Origin: Maratus speciosus
Taxonomy: Eukaryota; Arthropoda; Arachnida; Araneae; Salticidae
Direction of reading: 5' to 3'
Length of the DNA: 64,000 bases
NCBI GenBank assembly: GCA_963932465.1
Contig: OZ010799.1
Location: forward strand, 163,180,761-163,244,760
Of the stretch, positions 11,640-20,504 are shown one piece after another. A program made the position numbers and the translations under genes. Under the pieces are notes generated by a model. The model searched no databases. It had not been told where the DNA came from and saw only the letters and a program-made list of their open reading frames with translations. Every line of letters begins with the position of its first letter. Within the stretch, counting starts at the first letter, position 1.

Positions 11640-13370
11640 TGCCATTTTAAGACAACATGGTAGATGAGGCTAACAATTGAACTTGGTCAAGACCTTAGTA
11701 ATTGCTGTGCACATGCTCACTCACATCGGAATCGACTGATATATACGAGTGCTGTCGCAGGCAAAAAATCAGATTTTTCAAAATGTCACCCACATTAGAT
11801 ACTGAAATTGCTATATCTGAGCCATTTTTTAAGATAAAGACAAACAAAAAATGCTCCTGAATCCTTATATCAAGGTCAAATACTTAAGAAAGAAAACTTT
11901 TTCAATTTCTAATTTTTTTGCACCTCACTTTAAATATAATTTTTTTTTAATTTAATGGCAGCCATTTTGAAACAAAATGGCGGATGAGGCTGGCCAGCGT
12001 ACTTGGTCGAGATATTGATGTATACTATCCACATGCCTTCTTACATGGAAATAGGCGAATACGTGTGTTATCGCGTGACAAATACAAGATCGTTTCAAAA
12101 TGTTAGTCATGCTAGAAATTCAAAGTGCTATAATTCAACCATTTTTTAAGATATAAACAAAAGAACAAATTTTCAGAAAGAAAAACTGCTCCGGAATCTT
12201 TGTATCAAGGCCAAACACATAAAAAAAAATCTATTTCATTTTCCAATTTTTTAATACCTCATTTTAAATTTTAATTTTTTTAATGGCAACCCTTTTGAAA
12301 CAAGATGGCGAATGAAGCTGGCCAACGAACTCGGTCGAGACATTGGTATGTACTATGTACAGACCAAGTTACATCCATATCGGTTCATAAATACGCCTGT
12401 TATCGCGTGACAAAAATCAGGTCGTTTTAAAATGTCAGCCACAATAGAAATTAAAAATGCTATAACTCAGCCATTTTTTTAGATATAGACGAAAGAAAAA
12501 CTGTTCCGGAATCTTTGTATTAAGGTCAAACACATACGAAAAAAATCTTTTGCATTTTCCAATTTTTTGGTATCTCATTTTAAATTTTAATTTTTTTAAA
12601 TGGCCGCCATTTTGAAACAAGATGGCGGATGAAGCTGGACAACGAACTCGGTCAAGATATTTGTATGTACTATGTACACACCAAGGTACATCCAAATCGG
12701 TTCATAAATACGCCCGTTATCACGTGACAAAATCAGGACGTTTCAAATTGTCAGCTACGCTAGAAATTCAAAATGCTATAACTCAGCCATTTTTTAAGAT
12801 ATAGACGAAACAAAAACTGCTCCCGAATCTTTTTATCAAGGTCAAACACATAAGAAAAAAATATTTTTTTCAATTTTCAATTTTTTGGTACCACATTTCA
12901 AATTTAAATTTTTCTTAAAAATTTAAATGGCCGCCATTTTTAAACAAGATGGCGGATGAAGCTGGCCAACGAACTCGGTCGAGACATTGATATGTACTAT
13001 GTATAAACGAATTTACATCCAAATCGGTTCATAAATACGCCTTTTATCGCGTGACAAAATTCAGGACGCTTGAAAATGTCAGCCACGCTAGAAATTCAAA
13101 ATGCTATAACTCAGCCATTTTTTAAGATATAGATGAAACAAAAACTGCTCCAGAATCTTTGTATAAAGGTCAAATACATAAGAAAAAAATATTTTTCCAT
13201 TTTCAATTTTTTGGTACCACATTTCAAATTAATTTTTTTTTTTAATTTTAAATGGCCGCCATTTTGAAACAGAAGCTGGCCAACGAACTCGGTCGAAACA
13301 TTGGTATGTACTATGAACACACCGAATTACATCCAAATCGGTTCATAAATACGAGAGTTACAGTGTGACA
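11640..13370. repeat. Satellite-like array, ~320-bp unit, five full copies plus a partial one
   Basis: Unit starts, marked by GCC(G/A)CC(A)TTTTGAAAC-like sequence, fall near 11640, 11955, 12282, 12601, 12928 and 13252, spaced 315-327 bp. Each unit carries AAGATGGCGG just after the start, then an ACTCGGTCGAGACATTG segment, a CATCCAAATCGGTTCATAAA segment and TATAACTCAGCCATTTTTTA. The first unit is the most diverged; the middle units are most alike. The last copy is cut by the (AT)n tract. Minus-strand frames inside the units are not convincing proteins. A lone diverged relative may lie near 60440-60680. Confidence 0.8.
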
Positions 13371-13374
13371 AAGG

Positions 13375-13376
<2 letters not shown>

Positions 13377-13422
<46 letters not shown>
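13377..13422. repeat. (AT)n microsatellite
   Basis: About 46 bp of uninterrupted AT dinucleotides, placed directly at the broken end of the sixth satellite unit. Confidence 0.95.
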
Positions 13423-13426
<4 letters not shown>

Positions 13427-13549
13427 CAATTTTGAACGGAGGTTGGTTTCGGGGTCTGGGGGTCATGATCGATGAAAATATACCAAAATTTTTTTTAATC
13501 GCTTTCCTCCAAACGGCTGCAATAGGTAGCTTTTTGTAATGAAAGCTAC

Positions 13550-13774
13550 CTAAAAATAATGCCAGTTTTCACGTAGGAATCGGAGAAATAGTTGCCCTTA
13601 TCGTTCCGGAATAATTTCCAACCCAGCCCGGAATAAAATCCGTAAAATCAGAACAAAATTCGTAAAATACCGTTTTACTGACTATTTCCTTATTTTTACG
13701 GATTTTATTCCGAGCTGGGTAGGAAATTATTCCGGTACGATAAGGGCAACTGTTTTTCCGATTTTTTTTACAGT
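13550..13774. repeat. Second copy of the palindromic ACTGTAAA MITE, left end decayed
   Basis: It shares the GCCAGTTTTC..., AATCGG, GGAATAAAATCCGTAAAAT and mirror-image segments with 9225-9460, plus a duplicated AAAATCCGTAAAA stretch in the middle. The right end TTTACAGT is intact; the left ACTGTAAA is missing. Confidence 0.55.
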
Positions 13775-13778
13775 GTAC

Positions 13779-14719
13779 ATTATCATTATGTTCTCTTTGT
13801 ATAATATTTGAAACAAACTTAAGGTTTAAAAATTACTATAAAATTGAAAGTCAGTAAAAAATAATCATGTTTTTTGTTTTAACTAAAAGAAATTTCGACT
13901 TCTAGATGGATTTTTTGAAATTTTTTTTAGAAATTCTTAAAGAGAAAGATTTTTGCGTGGGGGTACTTAATTTCGAATTTTTTAGGTCCGGTAGATTTTA
14001 AGATACTGGAGTCTTTGATAACGTCTTTGAACATTATCGCTTTAGTAACTCGCAAATTTTATGGTAAACCCAAACACTGTTTTGTGCTTCTGAATGAAAG
14101 TCGTTGCGTTTTAATTAAAATAAATGCTTTTGTTGAATTATGAACATTTTCCATTCTATTAATTGGAATTTATAATTAATGACGTGCATGAATTAAGACT
14201 TATTCAAAATTTTATGATATTTCGCTTGATCGTAGGTTTTCGACTATAAGTCTGTAAAATTGCAAGTGTCTAACTTATACAGTTTCTGAGAGCAAGCTTC
14301 TGTGACGGAGGGACGGACGGACAAAAGGAGGACCGAGACGAAGAAGGTTTCGTCAGATGAACGAAACTTTAAAACATGACGACTCCAAAATATGGGAAAT
14401 GGGTACAAAAAAATTGACGCAATAATAAAATGTTGTCATTGCATTCTACATTTTATCATATATTTTAAATTTCTATAAAACACAAATAAATGCAAAAAGA
14501 TATTTTAGTCTAAATTAGTGGCAGACTTCCTAATTTACGATCAAACTTCTGTCAATTTTTCTCATTTCAAACATTTCTGGTCCCCTCAGGTTCCTTTTCT
14601 CTTTAGAAAATAATCATCATTTCTCGCGGGATTTTCAATATATGCAGGAAACTTTTCATAAAAATTTGAATTTTATGTTAAATGTTTTGTAACAATCTAT
14701 TCTCTTGCCTTAAATTTTC
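13779..14719. other. AT-rich DNA without recognisable gene
   Basis: A GACGGAGGGACGGACGGAC tract near 14303 resembles the purine-rich tails common at the ends of dispersed repeats, followed by a GACGACTCC segment. No boundaries could be set. Confidence 0.35.
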
Positions 14720-14942
14720 GATAGTTTATTTAAATCTAAACAAATCGGAAATTGTACGTCAAATGTGGCAAATGAAGTGCGTTCGTACTGTAGCTATTTT
14801 TATAAATATTCAGATCTTTGTGCAATAGCTGTCGCATTCTTATGCAAACATGCATGAATACAAAATTATTACGATTGTATATGTTGAATTGAGTAATACG
14901 GAAATATTAGGGCTCCATCTTAAATAGGACGTAATCACTATA
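14720..14942 (-). repeat. Dispersed repeat R, 5' part (interrupted by Gypsy element)
   Basis: This is the reverse complement, with divergence, of 27770-27958 and of 40440-40622 (for example the complement of CATTTGCCACGTTTG and of GATTACGTCC). The repeat resumes at 18575 after the Gypsy insertion, so copies at 27.5 and 40.1 kb act as pre-insertion reference sites. Confidence 0.65.
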
Positions 14943-14947
14943 GAAAC

Positions 14948-15053
14948 TGTTATGTCTTATTTGTATTTGGCATCAATATTTAATTATCTTTTTGAATTCC
15001 GGTTTTGGCAAGAGCCCATTCGATTCCATGAAATAAATAAAGTATGATGTTGT

Positions 15054-15060
<7 letters not shown>
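14948..15060 (+). repeat. Truncated left LTR (U3-R only)
   Basis: It is nearly identical to 18421-18533 and contains two overlapping AATAAA signals at 15032-15041. Similarity ends at TGTTTTGTAA, 18-22 nt after the signals, where a poly(A) tail would normally start; the final ~37 bp of the LTR (U5) is absent. Confidence 0.85.

Positions 15061-15108
<48 letters not shown>
15059..15108 (+). repeat. 50-nt poly(A) tract fused to the LTR polyadenylation point
   Basis: The A run begins at the place in the LTR where cleavage and polyadenylation are expected, and joins directly to sequence just upstream of the protease active site. It therefore looks like a reverse-transcribed mRNA tail rather than an independent microsatellite. 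Confidence 0.7.
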
Positions 15109-15111
<3 letters not shown>

Positions 15112-15122
15112 TAAATATTTAA

Positions 15123-16034
15123 TTAAACGGGAATTCTGTTCGTTTTGAATGCGATTCAGGAAGCCGTGTTAGCATCATGAACATCGAGAATTTTAAACAA
15201 CTTGAAGTAAATACCCCTATCCTGGAAACAAATATAGTATTTAGAAGTTATACGGGTGATATTTTCAAACAAGTTGGCGCTGTCAAAATAAACATACGTT
15301 ATAAACGTTATTCTTGTGTAGAAGAATTATATCTAGTTAACTTAAGAAAAGATGCTATCCTAGGAAGAAACTGGATTCGAAGCCTGAAAATCAATTTAAA
15401 CGATTCTGATAGAGTTAATGTAAATCAAATTCCAGTCAATAACATTAAATATTCAATCGATAATATTCTAAAGCATTATTCTGATGTCTTTGAACAGAGC
15501 GTTGGCAAGGTTCCAGATTATAATTGCTCTTTAAAATTGCGCGATGATGCTAAGCCAGTATATTTAAAACCACGATCTGTACCATATGCGCTAAAAGAAA
15601 ACGTAGATCTTGAATTAGATAAACTTTTAGCTGATGGAATAATTGAGAAAGTTGATCCTTCTGAATGGGGAACACTACTTGTAGTTATTCCTAAATCTGA
15701 TGGTTCAGTACGTTTGTGCGCTGATTACAAGGTTACTGTAAACAAACAGTTGCATGATTCAAGACCCCCTATACCAAAACTAGAGGATATTGTCAATAAA
15801 CTCCATGGTGGATCATATTTTTGCACATTAGATATTTATAAAGCGTACCTACATTTAGAAATGGATGAAGAGAGCGCGAAAGTTCAAGCAATATCTACAC
15901 ATAATGCAACATATTTAGCCAAGCGTTTATTTTTCGGAATTAAAACAGCACCTAATGAATTCCATGCATTCATAGATCAATTTGTACAAAATTTAGATGG
16001 GGTAAGTGCATATTTCGATGATTTAATTATTTAA
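15123..16034 (+). pseudogene. pol: Gypsy pol: protease remnant and reverse transcriptase (fingers/palm)
   Basis: The frame is open from 15123; the first ATG (15177) lies inside the protease, because the active-site triplet Asp-Ser-Gly is coded at 15153-15161, upstream of it. ILGRNWI near residue 60 from that Met closes the protease. RT follows: SEWGT, VRLCADYK, LDIYKAY (first catalytic Asp) and YFDD at the end, with both catalytic aspartates present and Phe at the usual variable position. A TAA at 16032-16034 stops the frame three residues after YFDD, and a second in-frame TAA follows within 60 bp. The polyprotein would have processed itself and copied the element RNA. As it stands it is inactive. 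Confidence 0.85.
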
Positions 16035-16612
16035 GGTAAAACATTTGAGGAATGTATAGATCGTTTAACTAAGGTTTAAGAAAAGATTAGAAAATATAAT
16101 CTTCACCTCAATGTTAATAATGCAAATTCTTCGAGAAAAAAGTGCAATATTTGGGTCATATTTTTAGTTCTGAAGGACTTAGTAAATCTCCTGAAAAAGT
16201 AAAAGCCATTCAAAATGCTGCTAGACCGAAAAATTTAGATAAATTAAAGAAATTTTTAGGTCTTGTAATGTATTATTCAAAATTCATTAGCAATGCCTCA
16301 ACCATTCTTAGCCCATTAAATGAACTTTTACGAAAATATGCTCCATTTAGATGGACTGCTAGCTGTGAAGCTGCTTGGATAAAGGCTAAATGTGAAATTG
16401 CTAGTGATAAAGTTTTAATTCCATACACATCCAAATTACCTGTTATTTTAGCAACTGATGCCAGTCCATTTGGGTTATGTGGTATACTCTTTCACAGAAT
16501 GCCTGATGGAAGTGAAAGGCAAATAGCATTTGCATCAAGATTCCTTACAGTTGCAAAAAAGGATTTACAGCCAGTTAGACAGAGTAGCTACAGCTGTTTA
16601 TTGGGCTTGTAG
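16035..16612 (+). pseudogene. pol: Gypsy pol: RT thumb/connection and RNase H start
   Basis: The short stretch 16035-16120 continues RT in the previous frame; a single-base loss near 16120 shifts the reading so that YLGHIFSSEGLSKSPEK begins at about 16144. FLGLVMYYSKFI (connection) and LATDASPFGLCGILF (RNase H, first catalytic Asp) follow, then FASRFLT. After residue ~145 of this segment the frame is lost near 16570 by a one-base gain and ends at a stop at 16610-16612. Family motifs and spacing are those of Ty3/Gypsy pol. Confidence 0.83.
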
Positions 16613-16886
16613 AAAATTCTATGACTACATTTTTGGTAGAAAATTTACGTCGGTAGTAGATAACAAACCAATGATGACCCTCTTACACCCAGAAAAGAAG
16701 ATCCCCGTACTATCTGCTGCAAGGATGCTTCCTTATGCACATTTTTTATCAAATTTTGATTATGAAATCGAATATTGCAAGTCAATTGAACATGTCAATG
16801 TAGTTTATTTATCTCGAAACCCCTACCAATTGATGATCAAGAAATACGAACTATTGATGATGAATATCTTTTTCAAGAAAATATAA
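16571..16886 (+). pseudogene. pol: Gypsy pol: remainder of RNase H
   Basis: Continues RNase H in the next frame with QLDRVATAVYWACRKFYDYI and then FTSVVDNKPM (catalytic Asp). ARMLPYAHFLSNFDYEI and the EHVNVVYLSRNP box mark the end of the RNase H/tether region. Another one-base frame change at about 16826 throws it out of frame and it stops at 16884-16886. Confidence 0.8.
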
Positions 16887-17320
16887 TACGCCATATCTCT
16901 ACCGAGACTGAGACTGCTTCTACTATAAAACGAGAAACAGCTCTTGATGAAGGACTTTCAAGTATTAAAGAAAATGTTTTGAATGGAAATGTTCGTGATC
17001 CAGAGTTAACCTTACAAGAAGGAATTTTATTTACAGGCCATCGAGTGATCATTCCCAAGAAACTTCAACCCGCCGTTCTCCAGGAACTTCATTCTACGCA
17101 CGTAGGAATAGTAAAAATGAAAGCTCTTGCTAGAAATTATCGCTATTTGAGGAATATTGATTCGAATATCGAGAATTATTTCAAGAGTTGCAAAGAATGT
17201 TGCGATGTTAAGAAAAATCCACAAAAGGCTCCTTCACATAACTGGGATTCGCCTACAAAAAATTGGCAGCGAGTTCATATGGATTATGCCGGACCACTAG
17301 TGGGACACTTTTTTCTATAG
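16827..17320 (+). pseudogene. pol: Gypsy pol: integrase zinc domain and start of catalytic core
   Basis: The frame opens near 16827 and runs through the spacer into an HHCC zinc-binding domain: LHSTHVGIVKMKALAR gives the histidines and CKECC the cysteines. RVHMDYAGP holds the first catalytic Asp of the DDE core. A TAG at 17318-17320 interrupts the core right after GHFFL, and reading continues in frame as VIDAISKWPEIY. The zinc domain would have assisted integrase multimerisation on the LTR ends. Confidence 0.82.
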
Positions 17321-17460
17321 GTGATAGATGCTATATCAAAGTGGCCTGAGATTTATTCAATGAAGAAACCTCCAGATACTACACCAACTATTCATTATCT
17401 ATTCATCACTACATCAACTATTCATTCATTAGTCGACATGGATTGCGTGAAATTTCGGTA
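17321..17460 (+). pseudogene. pol: Gypsy integrase core segment with local duplication
   Basis: After the TAG the frame reads VIDAISKWPEIYSMKKPP, typical of the strand after the first Asp. It then runs into a local repetition of CTATTCAT-type sequence (about 17389-17430) and terminates at 17458-17460. The repetition looks like a small slippage duplication that also changed the frame. Confidence 0.7.
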
Positions 17461-18294
17461 AGTGATAATGCATCTACTTTTAAATCAAAAGAATTTATAG
17501 ATTTTTGCCTCCGGAATGGTATTCGACAAAGATTTATAGCTCCTGGTCATCATGAAACAAACGGTCAAGCGGAGAGATATTGCCAGACTTTAAAAACAAA
17601 ATTGAAATGCATGCGATTCCAATCGAGTACTCTTCAAGAAAAGTTATGCGAATTATTGTTTCGCTACAGAGCTACTCGACTTTCCTGCGTGAAAACACGT
17701 TCTGAATTAATGTTGGGGAGAAATTTTAGAACGAAGCTAGATCTTCTTAAACCTGAAACGAAAGGATATTTAAAAAATAAAGCTCCTCAGCCATACGTCG
17801 ACAAGTCTTTTCGAGTAGGTTCTCGAGTGCAATGTAGAAACTACACCAACTCAATTTTATACAAATATGGAACAGTAGTTGAACGTCTGGGACAAGTCCA
17901 CTACCTTATTGAATTGGGCGACGGTTATGTCATAAAACGGCATTATAATCAACTTCGTGCATGCGAAGTTCCAATCCAGAATCAACTTATCCTGACACCA
18001 TCTCCTGTTCCTCGGAAACGACCATCCGTAATTTTCAGCAATGATGTTCAGCAAAGAGAAATTCCCGTCAGATCTGAAACGTTTGCATCAAATGATAACG
18101 AAGAAATTCAAATTAATCCGGATGCAGAGCAAGTTAATTCCAGAATAAGTAATCCAGATGTCAAACCTAATGCTAGCTTAAATACGACTCTTAAATTTCA
18201 ACCACGTACAGATTCCACTTCACCACAACTACCTAATACAGGGTTGCGACGTTCGAACCGCATACGAAAGCCTGTACAGAGACTGAATATTTGA
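17443..18294 (+). pseudogene. pol: Gypsy integrase C-terminal half and tail
   Basis: The frame carries VSDNAST (second catalytic Asp, with Ala where Gly is usual), GHHETNGQAERYCQTLK (catalytic Glu) and then the SH3-like region around VGSRVQCRNYTN, YGTVVERLG and LGDGYVIKRHYNQLR. The tail ends RRSNRIRKPVQRLNI, a common C-terminus in this group, at a TGA (18292-18294). This 3' part is the longest undamaged piece of the element. With the catalytic core split by a stop upstream it cannot make active integrase. Confidence 0.85.
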
Positions 18295-18509
18295 TGAGTA
18301 ACAACAGAGAACAGATTGTCTCATTGCCAGCATGTAAATTTTTTGTGTTACTTAATGTTACATTATTTTTCATATTTATGTACATTCCAATGTATGCCTC
18401 TTCCATTAGTGGGGGAAAATTGTTATGTCTTATTTGTATTTGGCATCAATATTTAATTATCTTTTTGAATTCCGGTTTTGGCAACAATCCATTCGATTCC
18501 ATGAATTAA
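18294..18509 (+). other. Small ORF between integrase and right LTR, hydrophobic segment
   Basis: The ATG overlaps the integrase stop (TGATG) and the frame runs 71 codons into the LTR. A hydrophobic stretch (FFVLLNVTLFFIFMYIPMY) could span a membrane. There is no signal that it is a separate protein, such as glycosylation or cleavage motifs. It is probably untranslated 3' sequence plus LTR. Confidence 0.2.
18411..18420 (+). promoter_or_regulatory. Polypurine tract of Gypsy element
   Basis: GGGGGAAAAT lies directly before the right LTR start TGTTATG, the expected position of the plus-strand primer. Confidence 0.75.
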
Positions 18510-18569
18510 ATAAAGTATGATGTTGTTTTGTAACGATGCCCTTTCATTTCCTATATTAAATACATAATA
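18421..18569 (+). repeat. Complete right LTR, 149 bp
   Basis: Begins TGTTATGT, ends ACATAATA, with AATAAA at 18509-18514. It is followed at once by the GAAAC target duplication. Its last ~37 bp have no counterpart in the left LTR. Confidence 0.85.
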
Positions 18570-18574
18570 GAAAC

Positions 18575-18836
18575 CTAGGATCATTACCTATCATAGGATA
18601 TCATTGAATTAAGATAGAATGTAATAGAAGGAAGAAAACTTTTATTAGTATATTTTTATGTTTTGATTCGATTTTCATAAAATTTGAAATGACTAGACAA
18701 AATTCAACAACGATTATATGTATTAAAATTTAAACAGTTAGGTTGGATAGTTATTGCGCTGTTACATGCGGTGAGACAGACAGACATGACTAGATGACGA
18801 CTATAGGTGCTAAGTGTATATATAATTACAAACGCA
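18575..18836 (-). repeat. Dispersed repeat R, 3' part after Gypsy insertion
   Basis: Reverse complement, with divergence, of 27480-27760 and 40120-40400, including a GACAGACAGACA-type tract and the TGTATATATAATTACAAACG end. Together with 14720-14942 it reconstitutes one copy of repeat R. Confidence 0.65.
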
Positions 18837-18997
18837 CCTAAATGCAGCAAAAATAAAACAATAAGATGAACAATTCCCAATGTGAAAGCTATAATATTCT
18901 GGATTATATATAAAAAAATTTAAACAAACATGCATTATTAATAAAGAACACGCATTTTTTGAAAGACATTTAATATCTACCAATAAAAGAATGTTCC

Positions 18998-19569
18998 TTA
19001 ACCCCTTAAGGATCGCTTAATATTTGGAAAAACCATAAAAATGTACCTATTTTTATTACACAAATTAAATAATTATAAAGTTTCTAAACAAAATTTCCAA
19101 TTATTACTTTTTTAAGCGAAAGAAAAGATGTTATAGAACAAAGTCACATTTGTAGAAAAGACATCACGTGAGAATTCTGTGTCTTCATGTTTCTTTTATA
19201 CCATAAAAATTAATGCGAATAAGACCTTTATTTTTCACATCTGAGATCTTTATTTATCATCATCACACAAATTTTTACAAATAATATTTGAAATAATGTA
19301 TATACATTAGATTTTGATTATTAATATTTTTTTTTTTAGTGTGATGTATTTCGAAACATGCCGTACAAATTCCAATAGCACAGTCAACGCGAAAAACCAA
19401 ACCCAAACGCTAATAATCAAAGACTTCACACGAAATGCCAGTTAAATTTTCCTGGTTTCAGAAGTTTTTCCAGCAGTTAAATCTCCAGCCCGGAAATATG
19501 ACGGGGACGAGAAATAACGAGCGGCACCTCAGCCCGTGATATTGACGGCAGTGAGAATTAAGGGGTTAA
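18998..19569 (+). mobile_element. TTAA-bounded MITE, family 1, copy 1 (572 bp)
   Basis: Ends TTAACCCCTTAAGGATCGC and, at the right, GAATTAAGGGGTTAA. The outer TTAACCCCTTAA is common to both ends. A second copy in reverse orientation lies at 30032-30675, matching along its whole length (for example GCCCGTGATATTGACG against CGTCAATATCACGGGC). Non-coding. Confidence 0.75.
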
Positions 19570-19763
19570 CGCACGCATTAAATTACGGTTTAAAAATTCA
19601 AATTGCTTATCGGCACGACTTTTTTGAAAAAGAAACGTTCACCTTATTTAGTAACAGGTAAAATGATACCATAATAAAGCCAATTACACTATTCTATAAA
19701 ACTGGTGGGAATCAAACATATTACAGTCCGTGAATATCACGGGACCGAGAATTAATGAGTTAA
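19566..19763 (+). mobile_element. Probable partial family-1 TTAA element, abutting copy 1
   Basis: It ends GGGACCGAGAATTAATGAGTTAA, close to the right terminus of the preceding MITE (GAGAATTAAGGGGTTAA) and preceded by TGAATATCACGG. It starts at the TTAA that closes copy 1. This suggests a truncated tandem neighbour sharing one target site. Confidence 0.4.
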
Positions 19764-20202
19764 GTAAAATTTAAATTTCTAATTGGGTGTTTGGTATATT
19801 GTTGAATTATTTACTTTACAAAAAAAAACTGTTTTGAAAAACATGTAATTTTATAAATATTTTAGAAAGTTGATTTTTAAACGAGAAATAAAGTACATAT
19901 AAATGTTTACATTTTTACGTACTCCTTATTTTAAAAATGAACAAAAGTTATTTTAATAAATTTGTAAAATTTTCAAATCATTATTTGTAAATTATAGGCA
20001 CTAAAACTTCTATATTTTAAAAAAACTATAAAAGAATCAATAAAAGTCTCTAAAATGTCCCACATTTTCCCAAATTTCCTCATGTATCCACTTATACTGC
20101 AGGTTTTTTGTATAGTTACAAGAAATATTCTAAAATGTATTTACACGACTGTTCAATTTGCGTAAATAATGTTAATCTTTAACAGTCAAAATTAACAAAT
20201 AA
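19764..20202. other. AT-rich DNA without recognisable gene
   Basis: Only short A/T tracts. A fragment at about 20125-20170 is related to a dispersed block also seen near 41960 and 43780. Confidence 0.35.
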
Positions 20203-20478
20203 ATAAGAATGTATTCCTTGTAAACACATAAACTTGCTCAGTGGTACCCATAAACAAGAACCTTTATATGAACATGTACAATTAAAATAAATTATAAAAT
20301 CATAAAATCTACGTTTCGACCTGCTTCTCCAGTCGTCTTTTGCCGAAGAAGCTCGAAACGTAGAATTTATGTTTTTACCATTAACTTTAATTGTACAAGT
20401 TTACATAAAGGTTCTTATTTATCGGTACCACTGAGCAAGTGTATGTGTTTTTAACGAATACATTCTCATTTATTATAT
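20203..20478. repeat. Near-perfect palindrome with two hammerhead-like cores
   Basis: Arms 20203-20338 and 20341-20478 are inverted copies: AATGTATTCCTTG pairs with its complement near 20460, and GGTACC occurs in both. At the centre each strand reads a CGAAACGTAGA segment preceded by a CTGAUGA-like box (CTGGAGA on the minus strand at 20311-20332, CCGAAGA on the plus strand at 20343-20362). CGAAACGT is the 3' core seen in Penelope-associated hammerhead motifs. The 5' boxes deviate from consensus, so self-cleavage is doubtful. Confidence 0.6.
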
Positions 20479-20504
20479 TTTATGGTGCAATTGTCCAGCA
20501 TGTG

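Larger units (their letters stand above)
11378..13774. mobile_element. TIR-bounded composite enclosing a ~320-bp tandem array
   Basis: The left end ACTGTAAAAAAAG (11378) and the right end TTTTTTTACAGT (ending 13774) are inverted and share their terminus with the MITE at 9225-9460. Flanking tetranucleotides are TTAC and GTAC, only 3 of 4 matching. Inside are the satellite array (about 11640-13370), an (AT)n tract and a palindromic stretch. Non-autonomous elements carrying central tandem repeats are known in arthropods and molluscs, so one element is plausible. Two adjacent MITE ends that happen to bracket an array is the alternative. Confidence 0.45.
14943..18574 (+). mobile_element. Ty3/Gypsy LTR retrotransposon with 5-bp TSD, internally deleted
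   Basis: LTR ends read TGTTATGT and ACATAATA. The target duplication GAAAC stands at 14943-14947 and 18570-18574, and uninterrupted copies of the surrounding repeat (27.7 and 40.4 kb) show the site continues across the insertion. The right LTR is 149 bp (18421-18569). The left LTR matches it only for its first ~113 bp, then becomes a 50-A run. The leader, primer-binding site, gag and the start of protease are missing. Protease, reverse transcriptase, RNase H and integrase follow in standard Ty3/Gypsy order but are broken by stops and frameshifts. Confidence 0.88.

Noticed and set aside
12435..13320. Minus-strand ORFs inside the 320-bp array
   Set aside because: They repeat with the unit, differ in length between units and contain long aromatic and Lys runs from A/T tracts. 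They are not conserved as protein.
18294..18509. Envelope-like gene after integrase
   Set aside because: Only 71 codons with one hydrophobic run, overlapping the polypurine tract and LTR; no other envelope features.
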